Shown here piece by piece: positions 8,376 to 16,244 of a DNA stretch of 64,000 bases. The stretch's first letter is position 1; each line of letters starts with the position of its first letter. Under the pieces are notes generated by a model. It had not been told where the DNA came from. It saw nothing but the letters and a program-made list of their open reading frames with translations, and ran no database searches. This DNA comes from Deinobacterium chartae (lineage in GTDB: Bacteria; Deinococcota; Deinococci; Deinococcales; Deinococcaceae), in the NCBI RefSeq assembly GCF_014202645.1, contig NZ_JACHHG010000005.1, positions 248,001-312,000 on the forward strand. Reading direction: 5' to 3'. The translations under genes were made by a program, and so were the position numbers.

Positions 8376-9635
8376 TCAGCGTGCCTGTCCTACGCCGGCA
8401 GCCAGGTTCAGCGGCGAAGCCAGCTTCAGCCACAACATCTCGTTGGGGTCCTTGACGTTCTGTCCGCGTCCGCCGGTAGCAGGGTAGTTGTTGTCGTTGA
8501 TCACCAGCAGCGTGTTGGCGTCGAGGACCAGCACGTCCTCGATGGTCACGAACGGGAAGCGGAAGGTGGTTCCGAAACCGGCCAGGTTCTGCGGGTCTGC
8601 GATGTTGAGCAGGTCCACAACCTCGGTCTTGGCCACGTAGCCGTTCGCGTCGGTCCTGGAGAGGTCCACCTTGTAGATCTTCTTGAAGCGGGCGGCGTCG
8701 CCCGAGTGGTTGTCGCGCTCGATCACCAGGTACTCGTTGTCGTTCACCACCGCGAAGTCACCGATGGCGTGCGCCGGGTCCTCGAGGCGGTACTTGAGCA
8801 CTTTGCCGCTGAAGCGCTTGCCGGCCAGGTCAAACTCGTGGATGCGCAGGGTGTCGGGGGCGTCGCCGACCACGCTTTTCTCGAGCAGGGCGTACAGGTG
8901 GGTCTTGGCGGGGTTGATGGCCAGGCCCTCGTAACCGCCCGAGCTCCCCAGCGTGGCCTTGGACATCTGGCCCGGGGCAGGGCTGTCGGCCAGCACCGCA
9001 GGGTGCTGCGGCGAGCGCACGAAGTCTTTGGCCGGGTCCTTGCCCGCGCCGAAGTCGGGGGTGGGGTAGGGCGGCTCGAGCAGCACGCCGTCGGCCGAGA
9101 AGTGCAGCAGGTACGGCCCGAACTCCTCGCCGACCCACAGGGTGCCGTCCGCAGCGACCACAAAAGACTCGACGTCGAAATCCTGACCGGTCAGCAGGCG
9201 GTCGGGGGTGTTCTCGTTGACGATCACAAAGCCCGCGAGCCTGTTCGGGTCGCGCAGCTGCACGAAGTCATCGACGCGAACGCTGCCGTCGCCGCCTTGA
9301 CCCTTGGGGCTGGGGGTGACGGTGTACAGGCGCAGCAGGTAATCGGGCGAGTTGTACTTGGAGCCGAAGCCGTTGTCGGACAGCACGCGGTAGCTGCCTG
9401 CGGCCGGTCCGAACTGCACCGCGCTGAAACCTTGCACCGGCTGCGAGTCGAAGCGGGGTTTCTCGGCGCGCTGGCCCTGACCGTTGTACTGGCCCGAGGC
9501 CGGGCCAGGAGCGAAGGTGTCGGCGGGCAGCACGGCGTAGCCGATCAGTTGGGCCTGCGGAGCGGTCTGAGCCAGGGCAGGAGCAGCGAGCAGGGCGCTG
9601 AGGAACACGGAGGCAAGGCGGAGGCGATGGTTCAT
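8376..9635 (-). CDS. Secreted esterase-like phytase family protein
   Basis: A 419-residue exported protein: signal peptide with LAAPALAQ cleavage region (residues 1-23), then a beta-propeller-like sequence with GFSAVQF, RVLSDNGFG, DVESFVVAADGTLWVGEEFG, YEGLAINP and TIEDVLVLDANTLLVINDNNYP. These match the esterase-like activity of phytase family (Pfam phytase-like). The biochemical activity of this family is poorly defined. A TGGAGAA ribosome-binding site precedes the ATG. Confidence 0.82.
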   Translation of the reverse strand: MNHRLRLASVFLSALLAAPALAQTAPQAQLIGYAVLPADTFAPGPASGQYNGQGQRAEKPRFDSQPVQGFSAVQFGPAAGSYRVLSDNGFGSKYNSPDYLLRLYTVTPSPKGQGGDGSVRVDDFVQLRDPNRLAGFVIVNENTPDRLLTGQDFDVESFVVAADGTLWVGEEFGPYLLHFSADGVLLEPPYPTPDFGAGKDPAKDFVRSPQHPAVLADSPAPGQMSKATLGSSGGYEGLAINPAKTHLYALLEKSVVGDAPDTLRIHEFDLAGKRFSGKVLKYRLEDPAHAIGDFAVVNDNEYLVIERDNHSGDAARFKKIYKVDLSRTDANGYVAKTEVVDLLNIADPQNLAGFGTTFRFPFVTIEDVLVLDANTLLVINDNNYPATGGRGQNVKDPNEMLWLKLASPLNLAAGVGQAR

Positions 9636-9894
9636 GGGTTCTCCAGAAGTTCAGCTCGGTGAATTTCAGCCCTGAGGCTGATTTGCACGGATTTTTCCTG
9701 AGCAACGTCAGACGGGTGTTGACGGAACGTCAGCGGGCTGTTATCCGGCGGCTGTGCCGTAGTTTCGCCGACCGGAGCGGCCGCTGGACTCGTACGAGCC
9801 CCACTTCGCGCGCCGCCGACCGGCTGTTTTTCCTTCGCTGCACGGACACATTTCCGGGCCGTGGTGAGGAGCTTGCACGTAAAGTCAAACATTC
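9636..9894. other. Intergenic region between divergent genes, no gene seen
   Basis: About 260 nt separate the divergent phytase-like gene and the membrane-protein operon. Apart from promoter sequences near each end I see no convincing coding or RNA feature. Confidence 0.5.
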
Positions 9895-9923
9895 TTGACA
9901 TCATGTCGAATTAATTTTACATT
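9895..9923 (+). promoter_or_regulatory. Consensus promoter of the membrane protein-XRE-MDR operon
   Basis: TTGACA (9895-9900), 17-nt spacer, TACATT (9918-9923). The ATG at 9929 is 5 nt beyond the -10 box, so the transcript should be leaderless. Confidence 0.8.
9897..9907. promoter_or_regulatory. Candidate XRE operator over the -35 box
   Basis: A perfect palindrome GACAT-C-ATGTC overlaps the -35 element of the operon promoter. Binding here would block polymerase, so it is a natural candidate site for the XRE regulator encoded in the operon. Inference. Confidence 0.45.
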
Positions 9924-9928
9924 GAGGC

Positions 9929-10387
9929 ATGTTCTCCTTCCTCGAGCGAACAGGCGAGCTGTCCTTTGCAGAAAAACGGGCCTGGATCATGGGCGTGGTC
10001 AGCGCGGTCGCTTACGGGGCTTACCTCGTGGCCCTGCTGCGCAAACCCGCGCACCTTTCCCTGGCCGAAACGCCTTACGTGGCCCCGATGCTGTGGAGCA
10101 TCGCAGGGGCCATCGCCGCCAACTTGCTGCTGCAATTCCTCGATGCCGCGCTGTCGCCCAAGGAGGCCTGGAAGACCGACGACCGGGACCAGCAGATCCA
10201 CCGGTTCGGGGAATACATCGGGCACTCGCTGATCATCCTGGCCGCCGTCAGCGCCCTGGGCATGGCCCTGGCCGACCTCGAGACCTTCTGGATCGCCAAC
10301 GTGCTTTACCTGGGCTTCTTTCTGGCCGCCATCTTGGGGTCCGTGGCCAAGATCGTGGCCTACCGCAGGGGGTTCCAGCCGCAGTGA
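9929..10387 (+). CDS. Four-helix membrane protein of an XRE-linked operon
   Basis: A 152-residue integral membrane protein with four hydrophobic segments (about residues 19-37, 50-70, 98-115 and 122-142) and a charged central loop (SPKEAWKTDDRDQQIHRFGEYIG). Small proteins of this layout (DUF2178-like) are commonly encoded next to a short XRE regulator, as here: the XRE GTG overlaps this stop codon (GTGA). The function is unknown. The consensus promoter ends 5 nt before the ATG, so the start is well fixed. Confidence 0.75.
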   Translation: MFSFLERTGELSFAEKRAWIMGVVSAVAYGAYLVALLRKPAHLSLAETPYVAPMLWSIAGAIAANLLLQFLDAALSPKEAWKTDDRDQQIHRFGEYIGHSLIILAAVSALGMALADLETFWIANVLYLGFFLAAILGSVAKIVAYRRGFQPQ

Positions 10388-10614
10388 CCGCTACCCGAGT
10401 GAGCAACCGTATCCGCACCCTGCGCTTTGAGCACGGCGAGATGACCCAGGCCGAACTCGCACAACGGCTCGGCGTTACCCGCCAGACCGTCATCGCCATC
10501 GAACAGGGCCGGTATTCACCCTCGCTGGAAATGGCGTTTCGGATCGCCCGCATCTTCGGAGTTCCGCTCGACACCGTCTTCCAATATGCCGACCAAGAAG
10601 GAGAAACGCCATGA
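10384..10614 (+). CDS. Small XRE family regulator
   Basis: A 76-residue protein that is almost entirely one helix-turn-helix domain: NRIRTLRFEHGEMTQAELAQ, then LGVTRQTVIAIEQGRYSPSL and a C-terminal stretch IFGVPLDTVFQY. This matches the short YozG/Cro-type regulators paired with membrane proteins. It starts at a GTG that overlaps the previous stop by 4 nt and ends overlapping the next ATG by 4 nt, so the three genes are translationally coupled. It probably controls its own operon through the palindrome in the promoter. Confidence 0.85.
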   Translation: MTATRVSNRIRTLRFEHGEMTQAELAQRLGVTRQTVIAIEQGRYSPSLEMAFRIARIFGVPLDTVFQYADQEGETP

Positions 10615-11582
10615 AAGCCGTGATGCTGGACAGATATGGTTCTTTTGACGCCCTCAAGCTCCGCGAGACTCCCCCGCCCACGCTCACGGACGACGGTATC
10701 CTGGTTCGCGTGCACGCCGCTTCGGTCGACGCCGGCGTCTGGCATGTCATGACCGGACAGCCGTACCTGATGCGGGTCATGGGCTTCGGTTTCCGCAAAC
10801 CCAAGAACCCCATTGTGGGCATGGCCCTGGCGGGCCAGGTGGTGCAGGTCGGAGCCAGGGTCACGCGCTTCCGGCCCGGAGACGAGGTATTTGGCAGCTG
10901 CGATGGCGCTTTTGCCGAATACGCCTGCACCGACGAATCTCGGCTGGCGCACAAGCCCGCCGCGCTGACCCTCGAACAGGCCGCCGCCCTGTCCATCTCG
11001 GGCTGCACGGCCCTGCAGGCCCTGCGCGACGCCGGACAAGTCCAAGCCGGCCAGAAGGTGCTGGTCATCGGGGCAGGCGGCGGTGTAGGCATCTACGCGG
11101 TCCAATTGGCCAAGGCCTTCGGGGCAGAGGTCACCGGAGTGTGCAGCTCCAGCAAGGTGGAGCTGGTCCGGTCCATCGGCGCCGACGCGGTGATCGACTA
11201 TACCCGCAGCGACTTTACCCGCTTGGAAGAACGCTACGACCTGATCGTGGACACGGCAGGCAACCGCCCCCTGCACGCCCTGAGGCGTGCGCTCACTCCG
11301 CAGGGTACCGTGGTTCTGGTCGGCGGCGAGGGCGGCAACCCCTGGCTCGGCAGCGTCAGCCGCGTGATTCAGGCCGGCGTGCTCTCCCCCTTTATCCGCC
11401 AGAATCTGCGCGGCCTGATGTCGACCGTCCGCTCAGAGGACCTGGAGTTCCTGCGAGCCCAGGTGGACGCCGGAAAACTCCGGCCGGTCATCGACCGTAC
11501 CTATCCGCTGCACGAGGTTCCCGAAGCTGTCCGCTACCTGCATGACGGACACGCCCGGGGCAAGCTGATCATTCGCGTCTGA
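10611..11582 (+). CDS. MDR-superfamily NAD(P)-dependent oxidoreductase (quinone oxidoreductase-like)
   Basis: A 323-residue medium-chain dehydrogenase/reductase. A GroES-like domain (residues 1-120) is followed by a Rossmann domain with GAGGGVGIYAVQLAKAFGAEV and the C-terminal YPLHEVPEAVRYLHDGHARGK typical of zinc-independent quinone oxidoreductases and enoyl reductases. The ligands of the catalytic zinc of alcohol dehydrogenases are not evident. A GGAGA ribosome-binding site precedes the ATG, which overlaps the XRE stop (ATGA). Likely a redox enzyme whose expression is set by the XRE gene. Confidence 0.87.
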   Translation: MKAVMLDRYGSFDALKLRETPPPTLTDDGILVRVHAASVDAGVWHVMTGQPYLMRVMGFGFRKPKNPIVGMALAGQVVQVGARVTRFRPGDEVFGSCDGAFAEYACTDESRLAHKPAALTLEQAAALSISGCTALQALRDAGQVQAGQKVLVIGAGGGVGIYAVQLAKAFGAEVTGVCSSSKVELVRSIGADAVIDYTRSDFTRLEERYDLIVDTAGNRPLHALRRALTPQGTVVLVGGEGGNPWLGSVSRVIQAGVLSPFIRQNLRGLMSTVRSEDLEFLRAQVDAGKLRPVIDRTYPLHEVPEAVRYLHDGHARGKLIIRV

Positions 11583-11585
11583 CCC

Positions 11586-11635
11586 GCGGCACGGTCGGAC
11601 TCCGGAGCGCTCCGGAGTCCGACCGTGCCGCTTTT
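11586..11635 (+). terminator. Intrinsic terminator (23-bp perfect palindrome)
   Basis: A 46-nt perfect inverted repeat with no central loop, followed by TTTT, directly after the MDR stop codon. Confidence 0.85.
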
Positions 11636-11680
11636 CGCGCCGGGGCCAGCCCATTTTGGCTGGCCCCGGCGCGTTCCTTT
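11636..11680 (+). terminator. Second, tandem intrinsic terminator
   Basis: A 16-bp perfect stem (11636-11651 / 11658-11673) with loop CATTTT, followed by TTCCTTT. Confidence 0.75.
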
Positions 11681-11742
11681 CCCGGAGCCAGGCGTCCGGC
11701 TAACCCCAAGGTCTTAGGCCCGATGACGTATTTCTATTTTAG

Positions 11743-11765
11743 AACTATTCTGCAAAATAATAGTT
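11743..11765. promoter_or_regulatory. MarR operator overlapping the marR-like promoter
   Basis: Perfect 7-bp inverted repeat AACTATT-N9-AATAGTT ending 2 nt before ATG 11768. It covers the probable -10 (TAATAG or AATAAT), so binding would repress the MarR-exporter operon. Confidence 0.65.
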
Positions 11766-11767
11766 TT

Positions 11768-12283
11768 ATGTTGGAACCTCAAAACTCCCCCCCCGCCCGC
11801 GACGACCTGATCCAGCGGCTCATGCACGCCATGTGGTCGGCCGGGCAGGCCATGAAACGCGACGTTGCCCCGCTGCTCGCGCGCGAACACGGCATGGAAT
11901 TCAAGCACTACGTCCTGCTCGACCGCGTCGCCAGCGGAGCCCTGTACCCACGCGAGCTCAGCACCTGCCTGGCCCTGCCTCCCAGCCACATCTCGAGGGT
12001 GCTCGACGAGCTCTCCGGCCACGGGCTGCTGCGCCGCAGCCTGGACCCGCACGACTCGAGGCGCGTGCGCCTCGAGATCACCCCCCAGGGTCATGCGCTG
12101 CTCGAGGCTACCCGCGCCACCATGACCCAGGTGGTCGAGCAAGGACTTGCGGCTTTCTCGCTCGAGGAGGTCCGAACCGTGACCAGCGCGCTTGAGCGCA
12201 TCGCTGCAGCGATGCAGGAGAGCGGCAACGGCCCCTGCCCGCAGCCTCAGCGTCCCGAGGAACTCGAGGAGTCCCAGCCATGA
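11768..12283 (+). CDS. MarR family transcriptional regulator
   Basis: A 171-residue winged-helix regulator: YPRELSTCLALPPSHISRVL (recognition region), then LLRRSLDPHDSRRVRLEITP, the D-x-R wing motif of MarR proteins. The start ATG 11768 is supported by the adjacent AT-rich promoter; an in-frame upstream start at 11723 would lie inside the operator. It overlaps the downstream exporter by 4 nt (ATGA). By analogy with MarR/EmrR pairs it should repress its own operon until a toxic ligand binds. Confidence 0.9.
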   Translation: MLEPQNSPPARDDLIQRLMHAMWSAGQAMKRDVAPLLAREHGMEFKHYVLLDRVASGALYPRELSTCLALPPSHISRVLDELSGHGLLRRSLDPHDSRRVRLEITPQGHALLEATRATMTQVVEQGLAAFSLEEVRTVTSALERIAAAMQESGNGPCPQPQRPEELEESQP

Positions 12284-14151
12284 GCCGACCCGTCCCAGCC
12301 ATTAACGTTGAATTTACCCCGCAACAACGCACGTTTACCCTGATCGGCGCTCTGCTGGGCATGCTGTTGGCCGCCCTGGACCAGACCATCGTCGCAACCG
12401 CCGGCCCGGTGATCCAGAAGGACCTGAACATCGACGCGTCGCTGTACGCCTGGATCACCACTGCCTACCTGGTGGCCTCCACCGTAATGGTGCCGATCTA
12501 CGGCAAACTCAGCGATCTGTACGGCCGTCGCCGCATCCTGGTCATCGGCATCATCATCTTTTTGTTCGGCTCGCTGCTGTGCGGGGTGTCCCCCACCCCG
12601 CTCACCCTGATCCTGGCCCGCGCGGTGCAGGGACTGGGCGCTGCCTCGCTGTTCACCTCGGCGCTTGCAATCATCGCCGACATCTTCCCGCCGAACGTGC
12701 GCGGCAAGTACACCGGGCTGTTCGGAGCCATCTTCGGCATCTCCAGCGTGATCGGGCCGCTGGTGGGCGGCGTGCTGACCGATACCCTCAGCTGGCACTG
12801 GGTGTTCTTTGTGAACCTGCCCGTCGGTGCGGTGGCGCTGTTTTTCATCCTGACCCGCATGCCCCCCCTCAAGCGCGACTGGGGTAACGACCGGCCCAGC
12901 ATCGACCTGCCCGGTGCGGTGTGGCTCACCGTGGCGGTGGTTCCGCTGCTGATCGCGCTCTCACTGGGCAAGACCCCGGATCAGGCGGGATCGACCGGCT
13001 ACCCGTGGCTCTCGTGGCAGATCCTCTCGATGTTCGTGCTCTCGCTGGTGGGCATCGTAGCCTTCCTCGCCACCGAACGGCGCGCCCGTGACCCGCTGCT
13101 CGACCTGAGACTGTTCGCGGACCGCACCTTCGCCATCGGTAACCTCGCCTCCTTCGTGATCGGCGGCGTGTTCCTGGCCGGCGTGGTGTTTTTGCCGCTG
13201 TACATGGTCAACGTCGTCGGCTTATCGGCCACCAGTTCGGGCCTCACCACCGTGCCGCTCACCTTCGGGGTGGTGGCCGGCAACATCCTCAGCGGGCAAC
13301 TGGTCTCGCGCTTCGGACGCTACAAGCCGCTGATGCTGATCGGCCTGAGCGTCTTGATGGTCGGCTTTTTGATCATGGGCTTTACCCTCACCCCGCAATC
13401 CAGCCAGCTCGAGGTCACCCTCAAGATGATCCTGGTCGGCCTGGGCCTGGGTCCCTCGATTCCGCTGTACACCCTGGCCATCCAGAACGCCGTAGCCCCG
13501 CAGCAGATCGGTGTGGCCACCTCGGCCGCCACCTTCTTCCGACAGATGGGCTCTACCATCGGCGTGGCGATCTTGGGGTCGGTGTTCGCCTCGAGCCTCA
13601 GCAGCGGATTGCAGCGCGAGCTCGGTGCAGTTTCTAAAACCCTGCCTCCCGCGCTGCAGTCGCAGCTCGGCAGCTTCCAGGTGGGCGACGTGAGCGCCGA
13701 AGGCGGAGGCGGAGGCGGAGGCGGGGCCAGCGGCAGTTTCGATCTTCCGCGGGTCCGCAACGAGCTGCGCCAGGCCTTCGCGCAGCAACGCCAGACCCTC
13801 GAGGCGGCCCTGCTGCGCGGCGACGCAGCGGCCACCCGCGACCTGCTCGCAAGCCCGCAGACCGATGCGCGCCTCAAAGCACTGCTCGAGGCCGGAGCGC
13901 AGGCCCCGGCACCGGCGCGTCAGGCCGCCCTCGAGGGGGCCCGCAGCAGCCTCGAGCAGACCGAGCAGCAGACCCTGAGCGCGCTCGGGCGGGTGGAGAG
14001 CGGCGTGAAGGTGGCTTTTACCGACGCCACCCGGCGGGTGTACCAGTTCGGGCTGGTGCTGGCGATCCTGGCCACCCTGCTGACCCTGGCGCTGCCGCAG
14101 GTGCCGCTGCGCCGCAGCAATGCACCCGGCCGTCCGGCGGCAGCCGACTGA
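12280..14151 (+). CDS. DHA2-type (EmrB/QacA) multidrug MFS exporter with large C-terminal loop
   Basis: A 623-residue, 14-helix-type proton antiporter. Family motifs include ALDQTIVATAGPVIQKDLN near residue 30, GKLSDLYGRRRIL and motif C (GPLVGGVLTD). Between about residue 450 and the last helix (FGLVLAILATLLTLALP) lies a hydrophilic insertion of about 140 residues containing a run of eight glycines and an Ala/Gln/Leu-rich helical segment, which is longer than in EmrB. The poly-Gly is encoded by a GGCGGA repeat. Co-transcribed with the overlapping MarR gene, which suggests induction by a toxic substrate. Confidence 0.9.
   Translation: MSRPVPAINVEFTPQQRTFTLIGALLGMLLAALDQTIVATAGPVIQKDLNIDASLYAWITTAYLVASTVMVPIYGKLSDLYGRRRILVIGIIIFLFGSLLCGVSPTPLTLILARAVQGLGAASLFTSALAIIADIFPPNVRGKYTGLFGAIFGISSVIGPLVGGVLTDTLSWHWVFFVNLPVGAVALFFILTRMPPLKRDWGNDRPSIDLPGAVWLTVAVVPLLIALSLGKTPDQAGSTGYPWLSWQILSMFVLSLVGIVAFLATERRARDPLLDLRLFADRTFAIGNLASFVIGGVFLAGVVFLPLYMVNVVGLSATSSGLTTVPLTFGVVAGNILSGQLVSRFGRYKPLMLIGLSVLMVGFLIMGFTLTPQSSQLEVTLKMILVGLGLGPSIPLYTLAIQNAVAPQQIGVATSAATFFRQMGSTIGVAILGSVFASSLSSGLQRELGAVSKTLPPALQSQLGSFQVGDVSAEGGGGGGGGASGSFDLPRVRNELRQAFAQQRQTLEAALLRGDAAATRDLLASPQTDARLKALLEAGAQAPAPARQAALEGARSSLEQTEQQTLSALGRVESGVKVAFTDATRRVYQFGLVLAILATLLTLALPQVPLRRSNAPGRPAAAD
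13702..13725 (+). repeat. GGCGGA hexanucleotide repeat inside the exporter gene
   Basis: Three GGCGGA units plus a degenerate fourth encode the poly-glycine run. In-frame unit gain or loss would change loop length without a frameshift. Confidence 0.75.
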
Positions 14152-14170
14152 CTCTGGCTTCCTGCAAAAC

Positions 14171-14200
14171 AAAAAGCGGCCCCAACCGGGGCCGCTTTTT
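14171..14200. terminator. Bidirectional intrinsic terminator
   Basis: A5-GCGGCCCC, loop AACC, GGGGCCGC-T5: 13-bp perfect stem with A- and T-tracts, between convergent genes. Confidence 0.9.
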
Positions 14201-14215
14201 GTTTTGAACCTGAGC

Positions 14216-15982
14216 TTACTGCTTGACCCAGGTGGTGGCGAGGTTGCGGGGCCCGAAGTACAGGTCCGCCCAGATCGGGCTGACGATCTTCTTGGGGAAC
14301 TCGCCCTGCACGCGGTCAGACCAGGCGTAGTGCTGGTTCTGGCCAACCAGGTAGATGTAGCCCAGGTTCTCGGCCTGCATCTGCTGGATCTGCGCGGCGA
14401 TGGCCTTGCGCTTCTTGATGTCGAACTCAGCGTCGCCCTTGTAGTACAGGTCAAGCATCTGCTTTTCCCAGGGCAGGCAGGTCTGCGAGGCATTGTAGCT
14501 GTGCAGGTCGCCGCCGCACACGTACTGGGTCTCGCCGCCCACCGGGTACACGAAGCCGCCGCCGTTGATGCCCGAGATGGCCACGTCGAACTTGCGGTCC
14601 TTGGAGTGGGTGGTGGTGTCGGTGATCTCGAGCAGCTGGTTGAAGGGGATGAACGAGGTGTTCACCTTCACGCCGATCTTCTTGGCCTCGTCGGCAAAGA
14701 TCTTGGCGATCTGCTGACGGCGGGTGTTCTCCGAGTTGGTGATCAGGGTGAACTCGAGCTTGCGGCCGGTCTTGTCGACCAGGATGCCGTCCTTGCCCCG
14801 CTTGAAGCCAAGAGCGGCCAGGGTCTTGGCGGCGGCCTGCGGGTTGAACTTGTACTTGTCCACACCCTTGGCGATCCAGTCGGTGTAGACCGGGTACACG
14901 CTGGTGTAGGTGGCCGTTCCCAGGCCGCCCAGCACCAGGTCCACCATGGCGTCACGGTTGACCAGCTGGCTCATGGCCTGACGGAACTTGACGTTCTGGA
15001 AGAGCTTTTGCTTCCACGGATCGCTGGCCTTGTTGAAGTTGAAGTACATCTGGTCCGAGCCGGCGCGAGGAGCCACGTTGGGCAGCACGGTGGCCTTGAG
15101 CTTGCCGGACTTCGTGGCGGCCACCACCTGCGCGAGCTGGTCGCGGTTGGTGGGGGTGTAGATGTCGGTGTTGCCCGCCAGGAACTGCGCAAGTTCGGCG
15201 TTCTGGTCGGCGATGATGGTGTACTGCAGGTTGTCGAGGTACGGCAGGGCCTTGCCGGCACTGTCTTTGTTCCACTCGCCGTAGTACTTGTTCTTGGTGA
15301 GGGTCAGGCGCTCACCTTTGATGTACTTCTCGACCTTGAAGGGGCCGGCCACGACCAGTTTGGAGGGGTCGGTGTCCAGGTCCCACATCGCCTTGATGCC
15401 CTCGGCCCCCTTTTCCTTGTACACCGGGCCGAACACGTGGTCGGGTACGACACGCAGGAACGAGATGGTCTCGAGGTTGCTGACCGAAGCCTTGGGGAAG
15501 GTGACCTTGATGGTGTAGTCATCCACCTTGGTCATGGGGATCGGCTTCTTGTTGCCGTCGATCAGGTAGGCATACAGCGAAGCGCCGATCTTCTCGTCCT
15601 GGGTAAGCTTCCAGGTGGTGAGGTAATCATCGGCGGTGATCGGCTGGCCGTCGCTCCACTTGGCTTCCTTGCGGAGCTTGAAGGTGAAGGTCTTCTTGTC
15701 GGGCGAGATGGTGAACGACTCGGCCATGTAGCCGACGTAGTCACCGGTGTAGGGGTCCGCCGTGATCAGTCCGCCCGCATCGGTCAGCTCGGGAATGTTC
15801 GGACGGCCCTGAGTGGTGAAGGGGTTGTAGGTGTCGAAGTCCTTGAGCTGCACCATGCGCAGGGTGCCGCCGGTCTTGACCTCGCTGGGTTTGCTGACCG
15901 ACTGGTTGGCGGGATAAACGAAGGGCTTGGCCAGCGCCGGAGTCATCACCAGGGCGGCCGAAAGCAGCAGAGCTTTTTTCAC
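14216..15982 (-). CDS. Peptide ABC transporter substrate-binding protein (family 5)
   Basis: A 588-residue secreted binding protein: signal peptide ending LVMTPALA (no lipobox Cys, so a soluble or otherwise retained protein), then TGGTLRMVQLKDFDTYNPFT and later YMAESFTISPDKKTFTFKLR, the hallmark of the DppA/OppA SBP family 5. It would bind oligopeptides or nickel-peptide-like ligands. No permease or ATPase genes are nearby, so it is an orphan component. Start is GTG with AGAGGT upstream. A TATAAG -10 (minus strand, 16151-16156) with a weak TTGGGT -35 lies about 170 nt upstream, leaving a long leader. CTCGAG is sparser than in neighbours, consistent with high expression. Confidence 0.88.
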   Translation of the reverse strand: MKKALLLSAALVMTPALAKPFVYPANQSVSKPSEVKTGGTLRMVQLKDFDTYNPFTTQGRPNIPELTDAGGLITADPYTGDYVGYMAESFTISPDKKTFTFKLRKEAKWSDGQPITADDYLTTWKLTQDEKIGASLYAYLIDGNKKPIPMTKVDDYTIKVTFPKASVSNLETISFLRVVPDHVFGPVYKEKGAEGIKAMWDLDTDPSKLVVAGPFKVEKYIKGERLTLTKNKYYGEWNKDSAGKALPYLDNLQYTIIADQNAELAQFLAGNTDIYTPTNRDQLAQVVAATKSGKLKATVLPNVAPRAGSDQMYFNFNKASDPWKQKLFQNVKFRQAMSQLVNRDAMVDLVLGGLGTATYTSVYPVYTDWIAKGVDKYKFNPQAAAKTLAALGFKRGKDGILVDKTGRKLEFTLITNSENTRRQQIAKIFADEAKKIGVKVNTSFIPFNQLLEITDTTTHSKDRKFDVAISGINGGGFVYPVGGETQYVCGGDLHSYNASQTCLPWEKQMLDLYYKGDAEFDIKKRKAIAAQIQQMQAENLGYIYLVGQNQHYAWSDRVQGEFPKKIVSPIWADLYFGPRNLATTWVKQ

Positions 15983-16199
15983 AGCGATACCTCTTCTGGA
16001 GTGTGGAAAGAGCCCACACCCGGTTCAAGTTGCGGCGGTACCGTATCACGCGGGGGCGTCCGGGTCCCTGAGCCGTTGTGCTTATGCCGTCTGGCTCCGA
16101 CCGGCGGACGCAGCAGGCCAACGTGTGACGGTCGCCAACAACCCCCCCACCTTATACCCGGTGTATGAAAAACCCAAGCTTTTTGAGGGGTATTTCATG

Positions 16200-16226
16200 A
16201 AAAAAGGGCCCTCTTGGCCCTTTTTT
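16200..16226 (-). terminator. Intrinsic terminator of the esterase gene
   Basis: 11-bp stem (AAAAAAGGGCC / GGCCCTTTTTT) with a 5-nt loop; on the minus strand it ends in six U residues, 19 nt after the esterase stop. Confidence 0.85.
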
Positions 16227-16244
16227 CACCGGTTTTCAGCGTTT

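Noticed and set aside
11586-11673. Tandem perfect hairpins as a mobile-element end or REP-like repeat
   Set aside because: The two hairpins have unrelated sequences, do not recur elsewhere in the window and are followed by T-tracts right after a stop codon, so they are terminators.
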